8,341 nt of DNA, taken from JAGVWJ01 sp964588555. Its GTDB lineage: Archaea; Micrarchaeota; Micrarchaeia; Anstonellales; Bilamarchaeaceae. This document shows positions 1 through 5,067 of the stretch, piece by piece; the first letter of the stretch is position 1; every line of letters begins with the position of its first letter. Made by a program: the position numbers and the translations under genes. The notes under the pieces are model-generated. The model searched no databases, was not told the origin of the DNA, and was given only the letters and a program-made list of their open reading frames with translations. The stretch spans positions 1 to 8,341 of the forward strand of contig CAZPPT010000022.1 of the NCBI GenBank assembly GCA_964588555.1, written 5' to 3'.

Positions 1-48
1 GAAAAACGGGGTTTCGTTGCAAGCAACGGGGTATGAACCCAGTTTTTC
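1..48 (-). terminator. Nested inverted repeat after the amidohydrolase gene; possible terminator
   Basis: Outer arms GAAAAAC (1-7) and GTTTTTC (42-48) are perfectly complementary. Inside them GGGTT (9-13) pairs with AACCC (36-40), and a tight inner hairpin CGTTG-CAAG-CAACG lies at 15-28. The structure starts 3 nt after the TGA of the minus-strand gene ending at 52. Read on the minus strand it ends in a T5 run, so it could terminate or protect that transcript. It could equally be a dispersed repeat or part of a neighbouring element, because the window edge cuts off the context. The repeat is seen directly; the function is inferred. Confidence 0.4.
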
Positions 49-51
49 AAA

Positions 52-1281
52 TCAAGATGCATTTTGAAGTAGCTTTTCGGCATTGCCATGTGCAAATTTC
101 TCCCGAACTTCCGGGTCAAGACGGGCTATGAATGCCCGGGCAAATTCCTCCACCAGGACGCTTACGTCCTCATCATAAGTCCACGCATATCCCCTGTCAC
201 TCCCCCACATAAATCTTTCAGGATACTGCTCGATTTTTAGCTTCCAGCTCGATTCTGACTCACCAAGCATCAGGTCAAAATTTTTTGGGAATTCGGATAA
301 AAATTCTTGTTTGTTCCTTACGCGGTACATAAGCGCGGCAGGGGAAGGGGGTATCCTTGCTAAAACAGCGTCAACCGAATAGTAAACGTTTGGGTACTTG
401 TCCATAAGGTCAGTAATGTACTCCTCGCTTTCTGGCCCGTGCAATAAAAACTTGACGCGAGGGTATTTTTGTATTATGCGTTCAATTTGGCTTTTTTGCC
501 CGTACGCGGGATGGGCCATAATAAGCAAATTATGTTTTTCAGCCACGTCGTATATTTTCAGCATCTGGCTGCTATCCGGCGGGGAAGTGCCTTCAAAATA
601 AAACGCGATCTCACCAAGCCCATGCAATAAGCCGGGGTTATTTTCTTGGATTGTAGATAACGTTTCTGGCTTGAATGTAACGGGCATCAAGAATAACCTT
701 AGTTGCCCTGAAGAATTTGTTTTAATTGAATCGGCAGTAACCAACGTTTCTTCTAATACCCCTTCGCCACCAATTAAAAACGCAATTGCTCCCGTCGTGT
801 TTTCTTTGTCAAAGGTGCATAGGATTTTCTCTAATTGGACGTCCCTTCCCAAGACCGGGTCCGTCACGGGATTGCTCGCGTGCGCTTCCGCAGAGCCCCC
901 TATCTTACTAAGATCAGCGACATTTGGCAGATGGAAATGTGCATCAAACAACCTGCCATAGTAATACGATTCTGAGCCAAAACGGGGGGAAAACTGCCGG
1001 ACGCATGGAACCCGCGGGGGCATCCGCAGTGATTCGTTGATATCTGTTGCGATGACTTCGATGGTTTTATTACTTTCATTGCCATATGCGGGAGTCTGGT
1101 CCAACGCAGGGGGTGTTGGCTCAATGACCGGTTCCCCCCCAGGCGTAGAATCGTTTTCGAGGGTCCCGGCTTCCACCGGAGTTGGAGGAATTTGCACAGG
1201 TTGCGATTCCTCGGCGATTTTTGCCGTACAGCCAGATAAAAGTAAAAAAAGAACAAATACAATGGAAATAGATTTGTACAT
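52..1281 (-). CDS. Predicted lipoprotein amidohydrolase (TIM-barrel metal-dependent hydrolase)
   Basis: This 409-residue protein has a signal peptide with hydrophobic core VFVLFLLL and a lipobox LSGC with the lipid-modifiable cysteine at 18. A Pro/Thr/Glu-rich linker (about 20-90) would hold the catalytic domain away from the membrane on the outer side. The domain starts at DAHFH (113-117), the metal-binding HxH of the amidohydrolase_2/TatD-like superfamily. Likely further ligands or catalytic residues are Glu224 (GLGEIAF), His257 (AHP), His281 (LHGPE) and Asp362 (WGSDRGY), in the usual strand order. Six N-X-S/T sequons suggest exposure to N-glycosylation. The substrate cannot be told from the sequence. 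The ATG at 1281 is supported by the signal peptide and by a TATA-like box 25 nt upstream. The tRNA-Glu gene lies just upstream on the same strand. The family assignment is firm, the specific function unknown. Confidence 0.85.
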   Translation of the reverse strand: MYKSISIVFVLFLLLSGCTAKIAEESQPVQIPPTPVEAGTLENDSTPGGEPVIEPTPPALDQTPAYGNESNKTIEVIATDINESLRMPPRVPCVRQFSPRFGSESYYYGRLFDAHFHLPNVADLSKIGGSAEAHASNPVTDPVLGRDVQLEKILCTFDKENTTGAIAFLIGGEGVLEETLVTADSIKTNSSGQLRLFLMPVTFKPETLSTIQENNPGLLHGLGEIAFYFEGTSPPDSSQMLKIYDVAEKHNLLIMAHPAYGQKSQIERIIQKYPRVKFLLHGPESEEYITDLMDKYPNVYYSVDAVLARIPPSPAALMYRVRNKQEFLSEFPKNFDLMLGESESSWKLKIEQYPERFMWGSDRGYAWTYDEDVSVLVEEFARAFIARLDPEVREKFAHGNAEKLLQNAS

Positions 1282-1301
1282 GAAAGCTACACTCTATTCC
1301 G

Positions 1302-1310
1302 ATTTAAAAA
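1302..1310 (-). promoter_or_regulatory. TATA-like box of the amidohydrolase gene; its T-run may also end tRNA-Glu
   Basis: On the minus strand the box reads TTTTTAAAT, centred 25 nt before the ATG at 1281, which predicts a leaderless or nearly leaderless mRNA. The same T5 (1306-1310) lies 20 nt beyond the end of tRNA-Glu, where it could serve as a U-run terminator for that transcript. Assignment is by position and composition only. Confidence 0.5.
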
Positions 1311-1329
1311 TTTTTGCATAAGAATAAGA

Positions 1330-1416
1330 TGCTCCGTCCGGGATTTGAACCCGGGTTGGTGGATTGAAAGTCCACTATCCTATCGGCACATGTTGACCGG
1401 GCTAGATTAACGAAGC
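1330..1416 (-). tRNA. tRNA-Glu (anticodon UUC) with a 12-nt D-loop insertion
   Basis: Acceptor arm GCTTCGT (1416-1410) pairs with ACGGAGC (1337-1331), with one G-T pair. The anticodon stem is GTGGA/TCCAC with loop CTTTCAA, giving anticodon TTC, which reads glutamate codons. The T arm is CCGGG-TTCAAAT-CCCGG and the discriminator is A1330; CCA is not encoded. The D stem ATCT/GGAT closes a 23-nt loop containing the conserved GG (1398-1397). Removing 12 nt leaves an 11-nt D loop and a standard 75-nt tRNA, so I interpret the extra bases as an intron. All other stems are intact, which argues against a pseudogene. A TATA-like box lies about 27 nt upstream of the mature 5' end. Confidence 0.9.
1382..1393 (-). 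other. Putative 12-nt non-canonical tRNA intron in the D loop
   Basis: Read 5' to 3' on the minus strand the segment is ACATGTGCCGAT. A relaxed bulge-helix-bulge fold is visible: CC (1401-1400) pairs with GG (1380-1379); the 3-nt bulge ATA (1383-1381) follows; CGGT (1399-1396) pairs with GCCG (1387-1384) as a 4-bp central helix including one G-T pair; and the opposing 3-nt bulge is CAA (1395-1393). Archaeal splicing endonucleases cut after the second base of each bulge, here CA/A and AT/A, which releases exactly these 12 nt. There is no intron-side helix, only a 5-nt loop, so the motif is a reduced form. The fold is read from the sequence; splicing itself is inferred. Confidence 0.65.
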
Positions 1417-1438
1417 AAGTACGTTATATTATCTAACT

Positions 1439-1447
1439 AGATATAAT
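1439..1447 (-). promoter_or_regulatory. TATA-like box of tRNA-Glu
   Basis: The minus strand reads ATTATATCT, centred about 27 nt upstream of the first base of the mature tRNA (1416). This places the predicted transcription start at or within a base or two of the tRNA 5' end. A weaker AT-rich alternative, AATATAAC at 1424-1431, is too close to act by the usual spacing. Confidence 0.5.
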
Positions 1448-1456
1448 AAGAATATT

Positions 1457-2020
1457 TTATTTATCCAGAACATTTAAAATAGCTTTATGTACAGCTTCGA
1501 TCGGCTGGGAGGCGTCTATTTTGACCCATTTTTTGGCAAAATAGCCCAAATTATGGAGTTCAAGGAAGTTCTGCCTGACGGATTCAAGGTATGTAACGTC
1601 TTCTTCGTATCGATCAAGTTCCTTTTGTTTTTTCTTCCGTTCGTGCGCAACGCGCGCCGGCAAGTCAAGCAAGATTACTAAGTCGGGTTTAATGAGCCCA
1701 TACCGTTCGACCCGTCTTTGTATCTCATCAAAGGGAACAAGGTGCGCCTCATATGCGATAGTAGAATAAATGTAACGGTCGGCAAGGGCAAGGCCTTTTT
1801 TCATAGCCGCCGCAATTCTTTCCTGTTCGCCATAAATATCGTCAAGAAATAAATTAACGAGCTCGCTTCCGTCAATAGTCATTTTGCGCTCGAGGTAATC
1901 ATGTATCCGTTTATTTTGGGAGGTCGGATATTTAAAGTAAGCAAAATCCTTCTTGCCCTTCAACAATCCAAACTGGGTGTCCTTTCCTGAACCGTCAATC
2001 CCCTCGACCACGACAAACAT
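1457..2020 (-). CDS. tmk: Thymidylate kinase (dTMP kinase)
   Basis: Tmk phosphorylates dTMP to dTDP with ATP in the cytoplasm, the step leading to dTTP. The 187-residue protein opens with the family P-loop EGIDGSGKDTQ (6-16). It has the DRY motif followed by IYSTIAYEA (81-92), the Walker-B-like strand DLVILLDL (113-120), and a basic LID segment HERKKKQKELDRY (126-138). At 187 residues it is slightly shorter than common members of about 200-215. The residue after the P-loop lysine is Asp rather than Ser/Thr; Asp9 upstream may cover the metal role, so I do not read this as inactivation. The start lies 4 nt after the stop of the upstream lipoprotein gene, with a partial Shine-Dalgarno GGTTGAT overlapping that stop, so the two are very likely co-transcribed. 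Confidence in the family is high. Confidence 0.9.
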   Translation of the reverse strand: MFVVVEGIDGSGKDTQFGLLKGKKDFAYFKYPTSQNKRIHDYLERKMTIDGSELVNLFLDDIYGEQERIAAAMKKGLALADRYIYSTIAYEAHLVPFDEIQRRVERYGLIKPDLVILLDLPARVAHERKKKQKELDRYEEDVTYLESVRQNFLELHNLGYFAKKWVKIDASQPIEAVHKAILNVLDK

Positions 2021-2024
2021 ACGA

Positions 2025-2720
2025 TCAACCGGTTACAAAACAATTATCTGCCGCATATGCAATCTTTTGATTTATGGCATCTGCAACGTCATCTGGAGAA
2101 ATGCGGCGTATGTTTGAATACTGAAACTCGTATACGACGCTCCTGTCCCCATTCCGTTCATGGACATAAGTAATGGCATCCCCAAAATAATGCGTATCGT
2201 GACGGTTGAATGTCCCGCCAAGCTCGCCGCTCTCATTTGCAGGCGGGAAGGCGATGCCTTCAGCAGTCTCATCCGCCCCGTCGAGAAGTGCCGCATATGC
2301 ATCTTGGTCCCGTTCACGGTACAGCTCAAGAAAAATAAAAAACCCAAGCGTCGGCTCCTCGATTTCGTCAAATGACTTATCTGCACGCTCGATGCTGCAT
2401 TTTCCCTCGACATCGTCGATACGGTAATAACCGCCATTGAAAAAAAACCGGGAGGTGTTTGAGTCGTGTACTGAAAGGAGGTACCGTTCGTTTGCAAGGT
2501 CGACAAAAATGTTGATCGTCTGGTTAAGCCGCGTAGCATTGTTTTCGGCAGTCGTATAGACCTGTTGCATCGCAGTAGTTGCCCAGCTATCACCAAGGGG
2601 AACGTCGGGCTGAAGTGCGGGGGCATCTCCAGTCGTCTGGTTTGCCTGGGGCGTCGTGGTATCCCCCGTGCAACCTGCAATGAAAAGCGCTGCGATAAGT
2701 AAAGGCAAAATTTTTTGCAT
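2025..2720 (-). CDS. Unrecognised lipoprotein, first gene of a unit with tmk
   Basis: I do not recognise the family of this 231-residue protein. The N-terminus MQKILPLLIAALFIAGC is a lipoprotein signal with lipobox IAGC and lipid-modifiable Cys17. It is followed by a Thr/Gln/Pro-rich linker to about residue 45 and then a mixed alpha/beta domain of about 185 residues. Two further cysteines (108 and 227) could form a disulfide. Five N-X-S/T sequons fit a cell-surface location. The domain has aromatic strands (RFFFNGGYYRID at 91-102, FFIFLELY at 127-134) and no obvious catalytic motif, so a binding or structural role is possible. The ATG at 2720 is supported by the signal peptide and by a TATA-like box 25 nt upstream. 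The link with tmk may be only transcriptional. Confidence 0.75.
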   Translation of the reverse strand: MQKILPLLIAALFIAGCTGDTTTPQANQTTGDAPALQPDVPLGDSWATTAMQQVYTTAENNATRLNQTINIFVDLANERYLLSVHDSNTSRFFFNGGYYRIDDVEGKCSIERADKSFDEIEEPTLGFFIFLELYRERDQDAYAALLDGADETAEGIAFPPANESGELGGTFNRHDTHYFGDAITYVHERNGDRSVVYEFQYSNIRRISPDDVADAINQKIAYAADNCFVTG

Positions 2721-2740
2721 GAGATATGTACCGGATAAAT

Positions 2741-2749
2741 GTTTAAAAG
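2741..2749 (-). promoter_or_regulatory. TATA-like box of the lipoprotein-tmk unit
   Basis: The minus strand reads CTTTTAAAC, centred 25 nt before the ATG at 2720, predicting a leaderless mRNA. The TTTTAAAC core recurs at the same distance before rnhA. It sits 15 nt from the opposing pyrB box, so the two promoters probably compete for factor binding. Confidence 0.6.
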
Positions 2750-2763
2750 CGTTTTACCTGCTG

Positions 2764-2772
2764 CTATAAAAA
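2764..2772 (+). promoter_or_regulatory. TATA box of the pyrB-pyrI-flavoprotein unit
   Basis: CTATAAAAA is the clearest TATA box in the window. By the spacing seen at the other units (about 25 nt) transcription would start near 2792-2795, at the ATG of 2792. This argues against the upstream TTG at 2780, which would lie between box and transcription start. Confidence 0.65.
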
Positions 2773-2791
2773 CCTTCGTTTGCATTATTGT

Positions 2792-3703
2792 ATGGTGCAC
2801 TGGATGCGCAACCTTATTTCTATACGAGACCTTGGAAAAAAAGACATAGAATCCATTCTTGCATTAAGCGAGAAGATGGAGAAAAGATTACCTGACAAAA
2901 ATAACACGGTGCAGGGAAAGCTTCTTGCAACGCTCTTTTTTGAGCCGTCAACGCGGACAAAATTAAGTTTCCAGGCGGCAGCAGTACGGCTTGGCATGAA
3001 ATATATTGATTTCTTGGCAGAATCTAGCTCGCTGAAAAAAGGGGAAACGTTCATCGATACGATAAAGGTGGTAAGCGGGTATGCCGACGTGCTTGTGGTA
3101 CGGCATCCAAAGGAAGGGTCCGCAAAGCTTGCGGCTGACGTAAGCGGCGTGCCAGTCATTAACGGAGGAGACGGCGGAAACCAGCACCCGACCCAGACAC
3201 TTATCGACTTATACACGATAAAAAAAGGCAAACGATCACTTAACGGCCTCAACGTCGTCCTTGTCGGAGACCATAAACATGCACGCGTCATGCATTCGCT
3301 TGTTTATGCGCTTTCAATGTTCGACACAAATATTACCCTTGTCGCACCGGTCGGGCTTGAAATGCCCGAAAAGCTGCTTGAGGAGATAAGGGCAAAATTT
3401 AATGCGCGCATAAGCATCAGTCAGGAGATGGATTTCAAGGACGCAGACGTCGTGTACACGTGCCGGATACAGGAGGAGCGGTTTGCAGACCCCTATGAGG
3501 CAAAACGGATCAAGGAACAGTTTGCAATCCGCGAAGGTCACCTTAGGAACGTAAAAAAGGACCTCATGATATTGAACCCGCTTCCAAAAACAAACGAGAT
3601 TGCGCCCCCCGTCGACAACATGCCATACGCACGATACTTCGAGCAGGCACACAACGGCGTGCCTGTACGGATGGCAGTCATGGAGTGGATTACATCACGG
3701 TGA
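2792..3703 (+). CDS. pyrB: Aspartate carbamoyltransferase, catalytic chain
   Basis: PyrB condenses carbamoyl phosphate with aspartate to N-carbamoylaspartate, the committed step of pyrimidine synthesis. The 303-residue chain has the carbamoyl-phosphate motif FEPSTRT (50-56), the neighbour-subunit lysine loop SSLKKGET (79-86), RHPKEG (104-109), the GGNQHPTQT segment with His132 and Gln135, and the aspartate-binding RIQ (225-227). The C-terminal loop reads NPLPK (262-266) where most homologues have HPLPR, a conservative but uncommon change. The length matches the family. Start choice: ATG 2792 fits the TATA spacing and gives an N-terminus close in length to archaeal homologues; ATG 2804 (MRNLISIRDL) also fits the alignment, while TTG 2780 seems unlikely. 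pyrI begins 4 nt after the stop, consistent with the two forming the regulated holoenzyme. Confidence 0.93.
   Translation: MVHWMRNLISIRDLGKKDIESILALSEKMEKRLPDKNNTVQGKLLATLFFEPSTRTKLSFQAAAVRLGMKYIDFLAESSSLKKGETFIDTIKVVSGYADVLVVRHPKEGSAKLAADVSGVPVINGGDGGNQHPTQTLIDLYTIKKGKRSLNGLNVVLVGDHKHARVMHSLVYALSMFDTNITLVAPVGLEMPEKLLEEIRAKFNARISISQEMDFKDADVVYTCRIQEERFADPYEAKRIKEQFAIREGHLRNVKKDLMILNPLPKTNEIAPPVDNMPYARYFEQAHNGVPVRMAVMEWITSR
3699..3703 (+). promoter_or_regulatory. Shine-Dalgarno site of pyrI
   Basis: GGTGA overlaps the pyrB TGA stop and lies 4 nt before the pyrI ATG at 3708. It matches the archaeal anti-SD (GGAGGTGA) and fixes this start over the much longer open frame that runs back into pyrB. 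Confidence 0.7.
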
Positions 3704-3707
3704 AAAT

Positions 3708-4139
3708 ATGCTAAAGGTAGAATCAATAGAAAACGGGACGGTCATTGACCACATCCGTGGCGGCAAGGGAAAAAAGGTACTGGATATTCTCGGGCTTGCC
3801 GAAAACCCCCGGGGAAGGGTGGCGCTCATGATCAATGTGCCAAGTAAGCAGCTTGGCAAGAAGGACATCGTAAAGATAGAGAATGTCGCCGTACCTGATG
3901 AACTTGTAAACGTCATAGCGCTTATTTCGCCCCATTCAACGATTAACACCATAAAAAACGGCAAGGTAACTGAGAAAAGAAATGTGGAGGTGCCATCTAT
4001 CCTGCGAGGATTTGGCGCATGCCCAAACCCAAATTGCATCACGAACAGCGAACACGCTGAACGGATATTTGAGAAGGAAAGCGAAGGGTACCGCTGCCAT
4101 TACTGCGAACGCATATTTCTCGCAGAAGAGCTGGTGTGA
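3708..4139 (+). CDS. pyrI: Aspartate carbamoyltransferase, regulatory chain
   Basis: PyrI binds nucleotide effectors and joins catalytic trimers into the allosteric holoenzyme. The 143-residue chain has the N-terminal effector domain with GTVIDHI (10-16) and the conserved segment INVPSKQLGKKDIVKIEN (42-59). The C-terminal zinc domain has four cysteines in the expected pattern, C105-x4-C110 and C130-x2-C133, which contact the catalytic chain. The length is close to the usual 150 or so residues. The open frame extends upstream to 3600 inside pyrB, but the family N-terminus and the GGTGA site place the start at 3708. Its TGA shares the A with the ATG of the next gene, so translation of the two is probably coupled. 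CTP/ATP control of the enzyme is family knowledge, not visible here. Confidence 0.93.
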   Translation: MLKVESIENGTVIDHIRGGKGKKVLDILGLAENPRGRVALMINVPSKQLGKKDIVKIENVAVPDELVNVIALISPHSTINTIKNGKVTEKRNVEVPSILRGFGACPNPNCITNSEHAERIFEKESEGYRCHYCERIFLAEELV

Positions 4140-4843
4140 TGCAGCTATTTACGATTAAGGTAGTTGATACGCGCAAGGAAGCAATTGACATACTCGTGCT
4201 CCGACTCGAAAAACCGCCTGGATTTGATTTTCAGCCCGGCCAGTACGTAATGATGTATCTTCCGGTGGATGGAAAGGACGAATCAAGACAATTTTCGATT
4301 GCGTCATCGCCGACGAAACCCTATTTGGAATTCGCAACAAAGGATACGGGAAGTGCATTTAAGAACACGTGGAAACGCCTAAAGCCGGGAGATGGGATCC
4401 GAATATCAAAACCGTTGGGCAAGTTTGTACTTGATGTAAATGCCCCGCACATAATTTTGATAAGTGGCGGCATTGGTATTACGCCATTTAGAAGCATGCT
4501 TGAGTATGCAGTTGACAAAAAACTGTCAAATAATATAATACTGTTATATAGTAATAAAGTACCTGAAGACATCCCGTTTGAAAGGGAATTAAACGAGCTT
4601 CCGAAACAAAATGGCGCCATAAAAATAGAAATGACCGTTACGCGGCCGGAAGAAAGCACGATAAAAACAAATTACCGCACCGGGCGAATTGATGGCGCCC
4701 TCATTAAAGAGCATTCACGCGGCGGCGACGCCTATTATATCTGCGGGCCGCCAGGGTTAGTAGTGGCGCTTGAAAAGACACTTGAAGAATTAGGCGTGCC
4801 AGCCACACGCATACGCATGGAATTATTCACCGGATACAAATAA
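4139..4843 (+). CDS. FNR-type FAD/NAD(P)H oxidoreductase in the pyrBI operon
   Basis: This 234-residue flavoprotein has the ferredoxin-NADP reductase fold. A beta-barrel FAD domain contains FQPGQYV (31-37) and RQFSIASSP (50-58). It is followed by a nucleotide domain with GGIGITPFRSML (110-121) and YYICGPPG (199-206), and a C-terminal MELFTGY. It would pass electrons between NAD(P)H, FAD and a partner. Placed after pyrBI it could be taken for PyrK, the dihydroorotate dehydrogenase electron-transfer subunit. However, it ends without the cysteine cluster that holds the [2Fe-2S] centre of PyrK; its only cysteine is Cys202 in the CGPPG motif. A general ferredoxin or flavin reductase is therefore as likely, and I give no gene symbol. 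The ATG overlaps the pyrI stop by one base; a GTG at 4136 is an alternative start. Confidence 0.85.
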   Translation: MQLFTIKVVDTRKEAIDILVLRLEKPPGFDFQPGQYVMMYLPVDGKDESRQFSIASSPTKPYLEFATKDTGSAFKNTWKRLKPGDGIRISKPLGKFVLDVNAPHIILISGGIGITPFRSMLEYAVDKKLSNNIILLYSNKVPEDIPFERELNELPKQNGAIKIEMTVTRPEESTIKTNYRTGRIDGALIKEHSRGGDAYYICGPPGLVVALEKTLEELGVPATRIRMELFTGYK

Positions 4844-5067
4844 AACCCCGCCTAATTTCAGTAAAGGACGATAGCGCATGAAAATAATGGCCAGTAAGCA
4901 ACTTGGAGGCGCACGCGGCAAGATGATGAAGAAATGCTGAACGGCGCACACGCCATGGGATGAATTGGAAGCATACAAAGAAAATTTGACATGCTGCCTG
5001 AAGATAAATGGTGGCACAGCGGGGGGAAAACAATACCATTAAAAAATAAATGCGGAAGAGTTGTACT
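4844..5067 (+). other. Gap between the pyrimidine unit and prs, holding an interrupted small reading frame
   Basis: No RNA gene or strong terminator hairpin is visible in this 224-nt stretch. From ATG 4878 one plus-strand frame runs for 20 codons, meets TGA at 4938-4940, then stays open for 33 more codons to TAA at 5040-5042. The second half has a coding look (PWDELEAYKENL). An overlapping frame carries RQDDEEMLNGAHAMG, so a frameshifted relic is another reading. A decayed short gene or chance are both possible. The 3' end contains the prs promoter. Confidence 0.4.
5039..5046 (+). promoter_or_regulatory. TATA-like box of prs-purC
   Basis: TTAAAAAA continues into ATAAA and is centred about 25 nt before ATG 5068. 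This predicts a leaderless mRNA beginning at that ATG and excludes ATG 5050, which lies within the promoter. Confidence 0.5.

Noticed and set aside
1330..1416. The long D loop could mean a tRNA pseudogene.
   Set aside because: All other stems, the conserved GG and the T loop are intact, and removal of exactly 12 nt restores a normal tRNA.
1496..1537. Asp after the P-loop lysine in Tmk as a sign of lost activity.
   Set aside because: Other thymidylate kinases vary at this position (for example Arg in the mycobacterial enzyme), and Asp9 and the other motifs are present.
2072..2800. A 242-residue minus-strand frame overlapping the lipoprotein gene.
   Set aside because: It has no signal peptide or motif, covers both promoters, and competes with a lipobox protein in another frame that has a well-placed promoter.
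3600..3707. The pyrI frame is open far into pyrB.
   Set aside because: The added 36 residues do not resemble PyrI, and a GGTGA site fixes the start at 3708.
3838..3862. Short similarity between the PyrI segment PSKQLG and the small frame at 4887 (ASKQLGG).
   Set aside because: It covers about 14 nt with mismatches and does not extend; chance is likely.
4938..4940. The in-frame TGA after a cysteine codon could encode selenocysteine.
   Set aside because: No SECIS-like hairpin, no homologous cysteine protein and no selenocysteine genes in view; a relic or chance is simpler.
5050..5067. An upstream ATG would extend prs by six residues.
   Set aside because: It falls inside the TATA-like region and the added residues are not expected from archaeal homologues.
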